A stretch of DNA of 49,426 nucleotides from Oscillospiraceae bacterium (GCA_015066085.1 SVPA01000010.1:1-49426), one strand, 5' to 3'; positions 42,139 to 49,404 are shown, counted from the stretch's first letter. The notes: generated from the letters alone by a model not told the origin. A program made the numbers and translations.

Positions 42139-42489
42139 ATGAAACCAGTAACAATTAACAATGCCAAAAGAGGCACCAAGAACAAGTTTTTAGGTGGTTA
42201 TATCCAAAACATTTGGTATAACGAGGAAAAGGGTTACTTAACCTTTGGATTGAAAGTTGAAGATGTAGACCGTTCCTACTATGTCAACATTATGGTCTTT
42301 GAGTATACCGACCCCGAAACACATCTGCACCTTAATCCTAACTACGGGCTCATAGAGGATGCCTACGAAAAGGGTGTGCCGATTTCCTGTGTCTACCTGC
42401 AACAGGAGCGTTGCAACAAACTCATCGGTATGTATGTCAACTTCTCTGCCAATCAATATGCAGACCCACTTGACGACCTACCATTCTAA
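42139..42489 (+). CDS. Small protein with SSB-like acidic C-terminal tip
   Basis: 116 residues, predicted mostly beta: FLGGYIQNIWYNEEKGYLTFGLKVEDVDRSYYVNIMVFE reads like an OB-fold strand order. It ends in DPLDDLPF, closely resembling the DDDIPF tip by which single-stranded DNA-binding proteins recruit partners. Length is close to that of small SSB proteins, but no SSB core signature is clear. Role in element DNA transactions is inferred. AAAGGTGG precedes the ATG, and a TTGACA at about 42074 could be its -35. It is 60 bases upstream of the serine recombinase and probably cotranscribed. Confidence 0.6.
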   Translation: MKPVTINNAKRGTKNKFLGGYIQNIWYNEEKGYLTFGLKVEDVDRSYYVNIMVFEYTDPETHLHLNPNYGLIEDAYEKGVPISCVYLQQERCNKLIGMYVNFSANQYADPLDDLPF

Positions 42490-42549
42490 TAAGCCTTGCA
42501 AAATATCCGTTTCCATGAGAAAATATAAATAATATAGGAGGTTAAACAC

Positions 42550-44364
42550 ATGGAGAAAAAGTTTGCTATATATGTACGTAAATCAAAGTTGACCGAAAAG
42601 GGCAACAGTATTCAGGTGCAGATTGACAAGTGCCGCGCACATATTCTCACCGCCTTTGATGTACAGTCCACCGACGAGAACACAGACATCTTTATGGACG
42701 AGGGTCTGTCGGGTTTTTATGCTGACCGCAAAGAATTTGTACGGCTTATCAATTCCATTGACAACTATAAATGTCTGTTGTGCTACAAGGTGGACCGTGT
42801 ATGCCGCAACACAGGAGATATGATGGCGCTTATTGAGCACTTGAACAATCACAAGGTAACATTCATATCTTGCTCCGACAATATCACCAACATCACAAAA
42901 GAATCCACCCTTATCCTCGAATTACTGTCTGTTATTAGTGAATTCGAGCGAAATATCATTGCTGAGCGTATTTCTGACAATCTGCACGAGTTAGCAAAAG
43001 AGGGGCGATGGCTTGGAGGCAACACGCCGTTGGGATTTGTCTCTCAAAAGGATAATGTCACCATTCGGGGCAAGAAAAGCACAAAAAACCATTTGGAGCC
43101 CGTGGAAAGCGAACTGCAAGTAGTCAAAACCATTTTTCGTATGTACCTTGACACCAAGTCTATGAATGCAGTTCGGGACTATCTTAATGACAACGGTATA
43201 CTTACCCGAAACGGCAAACAGCACACAAGAACAAGTGTCAAGACTATTCTCCGCAACCCTGTATACTGCATTGCAGACAAGGACTCCCTTGCCTACTTTT
43301 CGGAGTTCTGCGAAACAATCTATGCAGAGGAGCACGAATTTGATGGTCAACACGGCTTGATGGTTTACAACAAGACAGAACAGCTAAAGAAGAAGAAGGA
43401 AAACTCCACCTTTTTGGAGCCAAAGTTTACCCAAATCATAACAAGCAAACCGATTAGTGATTGGATTATTGCCGTAGGCGTACACAATGGCATTATCAGC
43501 GGTTTTGACTGGATAAGGGTACAGAAACTGCTCCAACAGAACGTTGACAAGTACGACCGCCCCAAACAGGCCTCCAAGTCTGTGTTGAGTGGTCTTGTTA
43601 AGTGTCCTGTATGCGGTGAGCGAATGAATGTCAAAACCTTGTCCAACCGCTACACCAAGTCGGGCGACCTGCGGTTTAATTACCGCTGCCGTAAACGAAT
43701 GGAAGATAGATTCGGTTGCACAAGCAAAGACATCAACGGCAACGAGTTGGACCAGTTCATTATTGACGCTATCTGCCATATGAACTGCCCCGATGACCGC
43801 TACTATGCCCAGTTGCAGAATCTCCGTGAAGAACTGCTGAACGCACAGCGAGACGAGCAGAAAGAAATCAAAGGCCTTGAAAAAGAACTTGATAAGGTCA
43901 AAGCGGGTATTGCCGTGCAAATGGAGAACTTGCGGGAAAGCGGCCTGACTGCCGAAGATAAGCAACTGATTTGGGATGACATTCACGCCCTGCAAGAAAA
44001 GAGAAACGACCTCACAGACCGAATAGCGGTGCTTAACGAGCAAATAAAGGACGAGGAATACTCGCTTGAACAAATTGAGCAGGTCAAGGCCTCGATTGCT
44101 ACATTCCCACGCTTAATGGAGATTGCCACCTACGAGCAGACGATTGAACTAATCAAGAAGATTGTTAGTTTTATCGTCGTTAAACATAACGACACCACAG
44201 GGGACGATGATGTTCACATCGTCCTCTGTGGCGCGGAGGATTCCGTAAATTTTAATTTGGCACGCGAAAGGAGTGTGATGTGTCATTCAGGTATAGATAG
44301 CATTTTCAATACACCGTGCGGCATATGTTGCAAGGCGTATTCCCTTGTTACTCTTAAAGGTTGA
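42550..44364 (+). CDS. Large serine recombinase of the sigK element
   Basis: 604 residues. Resolvase domain (1-150) with catalytic Ser12 in [19 protein letters not shown], the YKVDRVCRN Arg motif and [12 protein letters not shown]. Recombinase domain (about 155-290) beginning GGNTPLGF. Zinc ribbon around 350-395 (CPVCGERM then [11 protein letters not shown]). Coiled coil about 430-530. Like SpoIVCA of Bacillus it lies at one end of the element, and probably excises it. AGGAGG precedes the ATG. The frame crosses the att core at 44303-44305: the last 20 codons are host DNA, antisense to sigK. In the excised circle the frame instead continues into the two-HTH gene, so the true C-terminus depends on the element's state. 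Confidence 0.93.
   Translation: MEKKFAIYVRKSKLTEKGNSIQVQIDKCRAHILTAFDVQSTDENTDIFMDEGLSGFYADRKEFVRLINSIDNYKCLLCYKVDRVCRNTGDMMALIEHLNNHKVTFISCSDNITNITKESTLILELLSVISEFERNIIAERISDNLHELAKEGRWLGGNTPLGFVSQKDNVTIRGKKSTKNHLEPVESELQVVKTIFRMYLDTKSMNAVRDYLNDNGILTRNGKQHTRTSVKTILRNPVYCIADKDSLAYFSEFCETIYAEEHEFDGQHGLMVYNKTEQLKKKKENSTFLEPKFTQIITSKPISDWIIAVGVHNGIISGFDWIRVQKLLQQNVDKYDRPKQASKSVLSGLVKCPVCGERMNVKTLSNRYTKSGDLRFNYRCRKRMEDRFGCTSKDINGNELDQFIIDAICHMNCPDDRYYAQLQNLREELLNAQRDEQKEIKGLEKELDKVKAGIAVQMENLRESGLTAEDKQLIWDDIHALQEKRNDLTDRIAVLNEQIKDEEYSLEQIEQVKASIATFPRLMEIATYEQTIELIKKIVSFIVVKHNDTTGDDDVHIVLCGAEDSVNFNLARERSVMCHSGIDSIFNTPCGICCKAYSLVTLKG
44281..44305. other. Right attachment junction of the element
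   Basis: Element-side arm 44281-44301 followed by A and the core TTT (44303-44305). Inverted partner of 37360-37380. Outside the core the sequence is sigK. Confidence 0.85.
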
Positions 44365-44631
44365 AACGGCCTTAATAAGACCTATTGTTCCAATCGAAAT
44401 AAGGTCTTCCTGTTCTGCGGTGCTACTGTAATACTTTTTAATTACATGAGCAACGAGCCTTAAATTATGTTCAATCAGTTTATTTTTAGCCTCTTCATCT
44501 CCTTGTTCCATACGCTCTATGAGGGCTGCTTCCTCCTTTGCCGAAAGGGCGGCGGGGAAAGAACCCGGCCCTGCAATATGAAGCGCAAGGTACATAATTG
44601 AAGATGCTATCTGCATTAAAAGTTCAAACAT
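44287..44631 (-). CDS. sigK: Pro-SigK, N-terminal half (gene split by the intervening element)
   Basis: Encodes the first 110 residues of SigK, ending [12 protein letters not shown] at the att core; five further codons and the stop (AIYT) come from the element. A hydrophobic N-terminal segment ([20 protein letters not shown]) matches the pro-sequence that holds SigK inactive at the membrane until SpoIVFB-type cleavage. Region 2 follows: [13 protein letters not shown] and [21 protein letters not shown] 44631 with AGAGGGG 7 bases upstream is the start, rather than the earlier TTG. Restored length 225 residues, against about 241 in Bacillus. Together with the C-terminal half it is essential for late sporulation. 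Confidence 0.95.
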   Translation of the reverse strand: MFELLMQIASSIMYLALHIAGPGSFPAALSAKEEAALIERMEQGDEEAKNKLIEHNLRLVAHVIKKYYSSTAEQEDLISIGTIGLIKAVSTFKSNKGIRLATYAARCIENAIYT

Positions 44632-44636
44632 ATAAA

Positions 44637-44678
44637 AACCCCTCTCATACAAATTGTATGAAAGGGGTTAATTTTTTT
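44637..44678 (+). terminator. Terminator-like hairpin overlapping the sigK ribosome site
   Basis: Stem 44637-44650 against 44656-44669 (one mismatch), AAATT loop, then seven T on the plus strand. It can end plus-strand transcripts from the recombinase gene. On the minus strand its arm contains the sigK ribosome site. Confidence 0.65.
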
Positions 44679-44681
44679 GCC
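44653..44681 (-). promoter_or_regulatory. Candidate sigma-E-type promoter of sigK
   Basis: Minus-strand CATACAAT (complement of 44653-44660) matches the sporulation sigma-E -10 consensus; GGCAAAA (44675-44681) lies 14 bases upstream as a weak -35. sigK is sigma-E-dependent in other spore formers. Transcription would start inside the hairpin, leaving the ribosome site unpaired. Confidence 0.5.
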
Positions 44682-44732
44682 TGTCCGCCTAAAAACAACA
44701 ATAATTTAGTAGCCTGTTCGGTAGCGAAACAG

Positions 44733-44761
44733 TTGACAGTTGATATAATTTTTGTTATATT
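44733..44761 (+). promoter_or_regulatory. Promoter of the KDPG aldolase gene
   Basis: TTGACA (44733-44738), 17-bp spacer, TATATT (44756-44761). Confidence 0.75.
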
Positions 44762-44814
44762 TAAACTATCAAATCTTTAATTTTGTTGATAAGCAAAAGA
44801 AAGGCAGAATAGTT

Positions 44815-45771
44815 ATGGATATTTTAACTCGTTTAGCAAATGCGGGCGTAGTTCCCGTTGTTGTAATTGAAGATGCGAATGATGCAGTTCCTACTGCTAA
44901 CGCAATGCTCAAGGGTGGAATAGATGTTATGGAAATTACCTTTCGTACCGCCGCCGCTAAAGATGCAATTGCAAAGGTTGCTGAAAGTTGTCCCGATATG
45001 CTCGTTGGCGCCGGAACAATCATTACTTTGGAGCAATGTAAAACCGCAGTTGCCGCAGGTGCCAAGTTTATCGTTTCCCCCGGTTATAGCCGTGAAGTAG
45101 TTAAATGGTGCGTTGAAAACAATATTGCAATCGCTCCCGGTTGTGTAACCCCAAGTGAAATTATGGATGCAATGTCGCTTGGCCTTAAGGTTCTTAAATT
45201 CTTCCCCGCAAATGTCTACGGCGGTCTTTCTGCCGTTAAATCTCTTGCAGGTCCCTTCGGCGGAATCAAGTTTATCCCCACCGGCGGCGTAAACAATCAA
45301 AATATTGCTGAATTCTTAACCTGCCCCTTTATTCACGCAGTAGGCGGAAGTTGGGTTTGCCCCAAGGCAGATATTTCTGCGGGTAACTTTGATAAAATTG
45401 CTAAACTTTGTGCCGATGCAAGACAGGCAGTTTTAGGCTACGAGGTTGGCCATATTGGAATAAACTGTGATGATGCAGATGAATGTGACTCTGTTTGTTC
45501 AAAGTTTAATTCTGCCTTTGGTTTTGAAACTAAAGAGGGTAATTCCTCCAATTTCTCAACCTCGGGAATTGAAGTTATGAAAACCAAATATCTTGGAGAT
45601 ATGGGTCATATCGCTATTCGCACCAACTCAATCGGTGCCGCAATTGCCGACCTTGAAAAGAAAGGTTTTGCCGTAGATATGGAAACTGCAAAATTCAAGG
45701 GCGACAGAATGATTGCCGTTTACCTTAAAGACAGTTTCGGCGGTTTTGCAGTTCATCTTCTTCAAAAATAA
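44815..45771 (+). CDS. eda: KDPG/KHG aldolase fused to a VOC (glyoxalase-like) domain
   Basis: 318 residues. Residues 1-205 are a class I KDPG aldolase: Glu40 in VMEITFRT, Schiff-base Lys128 in LGLKVLKFFPAN, GGIKFIPTGGV. It cleaves 2-keto-3-deoxy-6-phosphogluconate to pyruvate and glyceraldehyde 3-phosphate, or 4-hydroxy-2-oxoglutarate. Residues 210-318 are an added VOC-type domain (VGHIGINCDDADE at its start, GHIAIRTNSIGAAI, GGFAVHLLQK at its end) with His and Glu positions suited to a metal, role unknown. AAAGGC lies before ATG 44815; the frame from 44752 includes the promoter and is rejected. Confidence 0.92.
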   Translation: MDILTRLANAGVVPVVVIEDANDAVPTANAMLKGGIDVMEITFRTAAAKDAIAKVAESCPDMLVGAGTIITLEQCKTAVAAGAKFIVSPGYSREVVKWCVENNIAIAPGCVTPSEIMDAMSLGLKVLKFFPANVYGGLSAVKSLAGPFGGIKFIPTGGVNNQNIAEFLTCPFIHAVGGSWVCPKADISAGNFDKIAKLCADARQAVLGYEVGHIGINCDDADECDSVCSKFNSAFGFETKEGNSSNFSTSGIEVMKTKYLGDMGHIAIRTNSIGAAIADLEKKGFAVDMETAKFKGDRMIAVYLKDSFGGFAVHLLQK

Positions 45772-45780
45772 AACAAACCG

Positions 45781-45811
45781 AAAGGACCGAGATTTATCTC
45801 GGTCCTTTTTT
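45781..45811. terminator. Terminator between eda and the SLOG gene
   Basis: A perfect 12-bp stem (45781-45792 against 45797-45808) with TTTA loop and six T on the plus strand. Weak T-run on the minus side. Confidence 0.8.
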
Positions 45812-45812
45812 A

Positions 45813-46181
45813 TTAAACTTTTTTAATTTTAAGGGGTTTGTTAAGTTCTTTTGCGAATTCAATCATTGTTTTTGTTCCGCGGCTCTTACCGTCCCAAAAG
45901 CAAATTATAAAGTCGGCAACCTGTGCCATCTCGTAGTTTCTTTTCGGTCCCGCACTTTTGCCGTATGTATCCCAGTCTGCAGGGTGAAGTTCGGTTTCAA
46001 ACCCGGTTTCCTTGGCATAGCGTTCTCCAAGTGAGTCAGTCCCTCTTGCCCCGCCTGACACAATAATCAGTTCATATCTCTGTCTGATTTCAGAAATGCA
46101 AAAATCAATAAAATCTTTTGCCTCTTTATAGTTGTTATAATCTCTGCAACCTGCAATAACAACCCTTTTAACCTCTTTCAT
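45813..46181 (-). CDS. SLOG-superfamily (DUF2493/YspA-like) protein
   Basis: 122 residues, a compact Rossmann-like fold with GCRDYNNY, IVSGGARGTDSLGERYAKE, AGPKRNYEMAQVADF and FWDGKSRGTKTMIE, the SLOG pattern. SLOG proteins bind or hydrolyse nucleotide-derived ligands, and many sit in stress or phage-conflict systems. No partner is recognisable. AAGGAG precedes the ATG. The gene follows, by 20 bases, the terminator of structured RNA copy 2, so expression may depend on read-through. Confidence 0.85.
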   Translation of the reverse strand: MKEVKRVVIAGCRDYNNYKEAKDFIDFCISEIRQRYELIIVSGGARGTDSLGERYAKETGFETELHPADWDTYGKSAGPKRNYEMAQVADFIICFWDGKSRGTKTMIEFAKELNKPLKIKKV

Positions 46182-46195
46182 AATAACAACTCCTT

Positions 46196-46362
46196 AAAAA
46201 AGCACACCCCGAAGAGTGTGCCGAAAAAGCGTCCCTCGGTTAGATTACCACATCACACCGACACTATTTATCCGCAAGGGAGAATAGAGAGAACGCCTTT
46301 TACCAAGGTAGTATCCCCCAAGGTTAGATAAATAGTATAATAGATTAAGTTGTGATGTGGTA
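46196..46362 (-). ncRNA. Structured RNA, copy 2, upstream of the SLOG gene
   Basis: About 165 nt on the minus strand. Perfect 12-bp basal stem (46351-46362 against 46246-46257), inner 10-bp stem (46327-46336 against 46263-46272), and core TTGGGGGATACTACC, TTGGTAAAAGGCG, TTCTCTC. CTCCCT (46277-46281) can pair with AGGGA (46232-46236). GAGGGACGCTTTTTCGG follows, then a terminator (46202-46207 against 46216-46221, six T). Stems differ from copy 1 in sequence but keep pairing, while the core is conserved, which is the mark of a real structured RNA. Not a riboswitch class I can name. Confidence 0.75.
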
Positions 46363-46367
46363 TGCTT

Positions 46368-46396
46368 ATAATAACATAATTTCTTTACTTTTGCAA
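46368..46396 (-). promoter_or_regulatory. Promoter of structured RNA copy 2
   Basis: Minus-strand TTGCAA (complement of 46391-46396), 17-bp spacer, TATTAT (46368-46373), placed as in copy 1 so the RNA begins at its basal stem. Confidence 0.7.
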
Positions 46397-46401
46397 CAAA
46401 T

Positions 46402-46431
46402 AAAAAACCGCCTATCTTTCGATAGGCGGTT
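46402..46431 (-). terminator. Minus-strand terminator
   Basis: A perfect 10-bp stem (46407-46416 against 46421-46430), TTTC loop, followed by six T on the minus strand. It would end transcription through the gene remnant just upstream. Confidence 0.8.
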
Positions 46432-46474
46432 GTAGGGCGGGGGCTTGCTCCCGCCGTTATTTTTTAAGCCTAAA

Positions 46475-46576
46475 TTATTTCGCAGCCTCTTCAACAGCAA
46501 CTGCACAAGCAACGGTCATACCAACCATCGGGTTGTTACCTGCACCGATAAGACCCATCATCTCAACGCATTTTGA
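46475..46576 (-). pseudogene. Possible 3' remnant of a gene, family unknown
   Basis: The last 33 codons, CVEMMGLIGAGNNPMVG then MTVACAVAVEEAAK and stop, read like the natural C-terminus of an enzyme, with a codon use and composition like the host genes. The frame upstream (to 46678) is unlike it and has no good ribosome site. I could not name the parent family. It may be left from a deletion that brought in the next genes. Confidence 0.35.
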
Positions 46577-46757
46577 ACTAAATAGATAAAATAACCTTTT
46601 CATAACATAGCCCGAAAGCCTTGTTATGACTTGCTTTTTGACACTATTTGATTGTAAAATTTGTCCTGCTAAACACATCGTTTTGAGTTTTCTTGATTAC
46701 ATTATATCGTGTTTTTATATGTTTGTAAGCGCTTTTATATATTTAATGACATTTTGA

Positions 46758-47390
46758 TTAATTTTCATTTACTCGTTTACATGAAACACCATATTCATAT
46801 ATCAACATGGCAGTGGCAAGTTCACGAGCTTCATTTAAAATAATAATTTCAGGTGCGCCCACACTCATTAGTTGACACAAACGTACAGAACGCATTATTA
46901 ATTCATAAGTGCAGTATCGTTTGCCGATTCGCTTTTCCACTTCAGAATAAATACTTTCTACATATAGTTTGTGATAATTGTTATCTTCCTCGCTGATATT
47001 CTCGCCTGCTTCAATATGTTCATTGATGTGTGAAATACGTTCCATATCGAAACCGCTTGAATCAAACGGACGAATATACGTGTCCCAAAATTTTGCCAAA
47101 TCCTCATTGTCAAGAATCTGTTTTGAAGACTTATCCATATTTTGCAATCCATCCAAGAAGAGTGCAATTTTTTTGATATTCGCATAGTGCATCCTATATT
47201 TTTCAAGTATAGTTTCATATTTTTTTATATCCCAATCGATTTGACAACGATAAAAATCGTTTGAGTCCACACCATAGAAAACAGGGATATCAACCATAGC
47301 ACTATTCGAAGTTTCTTCAAACAAAAGTTTGAGCCACTCGTCGACTGAAATCTGATGAGTATCAGGATAATTAATTCTTTTTACATTCAT
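46758..47390 (-). CDS. Hypothetical protein, 210 residues
   Basis: No family recognised. Soluble, acidic-neutral, mainly helical by composition. It contains VDEWLKLLFEETSNSAMVDIPVFYGVDSNDFYRCQIDWD and a region rich in charged residues. AGGAG lies before the ATG. Divergent from the DUF1810 gene across 100 bases. Codon use is more AT-rich and less biased than the housekeeping genes, suggesting an accessory region. Confidence 0.7.
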   Translation of the reverse strand: MNVKRINYPDTHQISVDEWLKLLFEETSNSAMVDIPVFYGVDSNDFYRCQIDWDIKKYETILEKYRMHYANIKKIALFLDGLQNMDKSSKQILDNEDLAKFWDTYIRPFDSSGFDMERISHINEHIEAGENISEEDNNYHKLYVESIYSEVEKRIGKRYCTYELIMRSVRLCQLMSVGAPEIIILNEARELATAMLIYEYGVSCKRVNEN

Positions 47391-47489
47391 ATTGCATACT
47401 CCTTAGTATTATAAAAAATTTTAAAATTAACAATTTCTTTTTCTTCTTCGTTATGGTATAATTATTTCGGTTCAAAGGGAGGCGGTAAA

Positions 47490-47915
47490 ATGTGTAATAA
47501 CAATTCGCTCTCACGCTTTTTAGAAGCCCAAGAAAAAGTGTATGATATCGCACTTGCAGAAATTAAAAACGGCGAGAAAGAATCTTGTTGGATGTGGTAC
47601 ATCTTTCCCCAACTGCGTGGACTTGGGGAAAGTCGGATGTCATATATTTACGGTATTGACGGACTTGAGGAAGCAAAAGCATACTTTTCTCACCCTGCAT
47701 TATCGTCAAGATTACTTGAAATCACAGAAGCATTATTATTACACCCAAACGTGATTATCGAGGACTTAATTGGTGATTTAGACGTAATAAAATTGCAGTC
47801 GTGTATGACTTTGTTCGCTTTTTTAAGTGAAGAAGGTTCAGTTTTTCACAAAGTGTTAGACTGCTTCTATAAAGGGAAAATGGATGAGAAAACATTGAAT
47901 ATGTTAAAGGTATAG
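47490..47915 (+). CDS. DUF1810-family protein
   Basis: 141 residues. Opens with LSRFLEAQEKVYDIALAEIKNGEKESCWMWYIFPQL and has GLGESRMSYIYGI and KLQSCMTLFAFLS, the hallmarks of DUF1810. The family is small, soluble and common in bacteria; function is not established, though it is sometimes found near NAD or nucleotide-processing genes. GGGAGGCGG precedes the ATG, and an extended -10 (TGGTATAAT, ending 47462) lies upstream. Confidence 0.85.
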   Translation: MCNNNSLSRFLEAQEKVYDIALAEIKNGEKESCWMWYIFPQLRGLGESRMSYIYGIDGLEEAKAYFSHPALSSRLLEITEALLLHPNVIIEDLIGDLDVIKLQSCMTLFAFLSEEGSVFHKVLDCFYKGKMDEKTLNMLKV

Positions 47916-47926
47916 GTGATTAATTT

Positions 47927-48280
47927 ATGAATATTGAGAGAATTCAAGAAGTGACTAACGATTGGCGTTCGGCTAATTGGAAAGTAATCGAGTTTGAAAA
48001 TCCCGGGTTCAAAGAGGTTCGTAAACTTTTTTTGGAAACATATGAAATCATAGAAAAATATCGAGATGAAAAATTAGTACCAAAAGAGTTAAGTGGGCTA
48101 CTTCTTGAAATGCAAGAATTTTCTTGGTGGGTTAGTAATTTAGAAGAAACCCCACTGCATCGTTATCATCAAGAGATTGTTTCTATGATGTATGAACTTA
48201 AAGGAATGTTTTTGAAAAGTGGTGCCGATACACAAAATATCAAGAATCTAATTGAAAAAATACCAGAAGAAAATACGTGA
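47927..48280 (+). CDS. Hypothetical protein, 117 residues
   Basis: Not recognised. Helical and amphipathic, with Trp-rich spots (DWRSANWKVIEFENPGF, FSWWVSNLEE). It follows DUF1810 by 11 bases with AGGTGA as ribosome site and ends at a terminator, so the two form a small operon. Confidence 0.65.
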   Translation: MNIERIQEVTNDWRSANWKVIEFENPGFKEVRKLFLETYEIIEKYRDEKLVPKELSGLLLEMQEFSWWVSNLEETPLHRYHQEIVSMMYELKGMFLKSGADTQNIKNLIEKIPEENT

Positions 48281-48308
48281 AAAATAGCAGCCACCGCTGC
48301 TATTTTTT
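48281..48308. terminator. Bidirectional terminator
   Basis: A perfect 11-bp stem (48281-48291 against 48296-48306), CACC loop, with A-run before and six T after. Shared by the convergent hypothetical genes. Confidence 0.8.
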
Positions 48309-48328
48309 ATTATGGTTTGCTCTTGTTA

Positions 48329-48886
48329 TTAATCATTATCTTCTAAAAAACTTGCTCTGACATCGTCGGGTACCACATTAAAAACTTCAACGTCTCCAGA
48401 TATTTCATCATCTTCATCATCCTCGTCGTAGTCCGATTCATCATCACAAGCCAAGCTAATGGTTAAGTTCTCATGAACGTCTCCTAAGTTAACCCACACT
48501 TTAAAGTCGTAGTCCTCTTCTTCGCCCGAACAGTTAAGCATATTCGTTTCTACGCAATAAGACAAGCCCGTCGTATCGTCGGAGCTATCAAACAGTTTAA
48601 ACTCGTTTTCTGTAACAGCGTAGTGGCAGTTTTGGGTATATCCTTCGCCTGTAAAGCTTGAATTTGCAAGACCTAAGTTTTTAAAGCTCATAAGAATTGA
48701 AGCCACTTCCGAAGGTAGCTCGTCAATAAGTTCAAGCCAACGGTCGTAAACGTCTTTTAAGGTTGCGTTTTTTAGCATTTCGGCAACCATATCTTCCATT
48801 TTATCCTTGGCTTCGTCATAGTCGTCAAATTCATTACAGCAGGCCGCTAAGTATATTTCCGTATTAACATAAATTTTATAGTTCAT
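48329..48886 (-). CDS. Acidic hypothetical protein, 185 residues
   Basis: Not recognised. Very acidic, with a run of Asp/Glu (DDESDYDEDDEDDE) near residues 145-158 and many acidic residues elsewhere. No signal peptide or membrane helix. The N-terminus (YKIYVNTEIYLAACCNEFDDYDEAKDKM) is mixed. The acidic composition recalls DNA mimics or surface-exposed chaperone-like proteins, but nothing specific can be claimed. GGGAG lies 8 bases before the ATG. Confidence 0.65.
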   Translation of the reverse strand: MNYKIYVNTEIYLAACCNEFDDYDEAKDKMEDMVAEMLKNATLKDVYDRWLELIDELPSEVASILMSFKNLGLANSSFTGEGYTQNCHYAVTENEFKLFDSSDDTTGLSYCVETNMLNCSGEEEDYDFKVWVNLGDVHENLTISLACDDESDYDEDDEDDEISGDVEVFNVVPDDVRASFLEDND

Positions 48887-48906
48887 AATTATTCTCCCAT
48901 TTGCTT

Positions 48907-48943
48907 AAAGAACAGTAGTGAATAAAAGTCACTACTGTTCTTT
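48907..48943 (-). terminator. Hairpin between the small minus-strand genes
   Basis: A perfect 15-bp stem (48907-48921 against 48929-48943), 7-nt loop. The following T-run is short, so termination may be partial. Confidence 0.6.
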
Positions 48944-48964
48944 GTTATGTATATGCTTTTTAAA

Positions 48965-49174
48965 TTACTTTAAGACAGGCCATTTTTGCCAAGCGTTACA
49001 AGTTTGGTCTGCATTTCTGTCTCTGCCATACCAACCACCGTTTCGGCTTTCACATTTGCCCTTTGTAGCGGATGTGTCGGTTACAACGCATTGTCCGAAA
49101 TTTTCACATTTTCTGCCACCCGACCAAAAGGCACAGGTTGCACAATACTTCCAAGAATTAGGGAATTGAGCCAT
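48965..49174 (-). CDS. Cysteine-rich small protein, 69 residues
   Basis: Starts MAQFPNSWKYC and contains six cysteines (CATC, C-x5-C, C and C), with Trp-Tyr-Gly repeats (NGGWYGRD). The spacing suggests a zinc or Fe-S knuckle. TGGAGG (49183-49188) overlaps the upstream in-frame ATG at 49189 and is right for ATG 49174. Function unknown. It is probably cotranscribed with the next gene upstream. Confidence 0.65.
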   Translation of the reverse strand: MAQFPNSWKYCATCAFWSGGRKCENFGQCVVTDTSATKGKCESRNGGWYGRDRNADQTCNAWQKWPVLK

Positions 49175-49221
49175 TTTATTTTCCTCCATACAATAAATAT
49201 TTTTAATAGAATAAACCTCTA

Positions 49222-49404
49222 TTATTTACCAAATTCAGTGCAGGAATCGATAGTGGAATATTGTCCTGCATATTGCTGCTGAAAGGTGTACATTGCAACG
49301 TGCTTGTTTTCTGCTTCAACAAAAGCAACACCCATCTTTCCACCGTCTAACACCTTTGGATTATAAACTATTTTCCATGTTTTAGTTGGTCCGTAAATTG
49401 ACAT
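49222..49404 (-). CDS. Small hypothetical protein, 60 residues
   Basis: Beta-rich small protein (KTWKIVYNPKVLDGGKMGVAFVEAENKHVAMYTFQQQYAG). No family recognised. A very strong ribosome site (AAGGAGG) precedes the ATG at 49404. About 45 bases upstream of the Cys-rich gene on the same strand; the promoter lies beyond the window. Confidence 0.6.
   Translation of the reverse strand: MSIYGPTKTWKIVYNPKVLDGGKMGVAFVEAENKHVAMYTFQQQYAGQYSTIDSCTEFGK

Larger units (their letters stand above)
37357..44304. mobile_element. Skin-like sigK intervening element, about 6.95 kb
   Basis: A DNA segment inserted in sigK between codons for Asn110 and Glu111 of the restored protein. The ends share only the trinucleotide TTT (37357-37359 and 44303-44305). 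Joining the element ends produces an attP in which 21-nt arms (44281-44301 and 37360-37380) are inverted repeats matching at 16 of 21 positions around the 4-nt centre ATTT. That is the symmetry expected of a large serine recombinase site. Contents: two-HTH regulator, 57-residue protein, lipoprotein, structured RNA, tyrosine recombinase, SSB-tip protein, large serine recombinase. Comparable elements are known in sigK of Bacillus subtilis (about 48 kb) and Clostridioides difficile (about 15 kb). Excision in the mother cell is inferred from that precedent. Confidence 0.93.
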
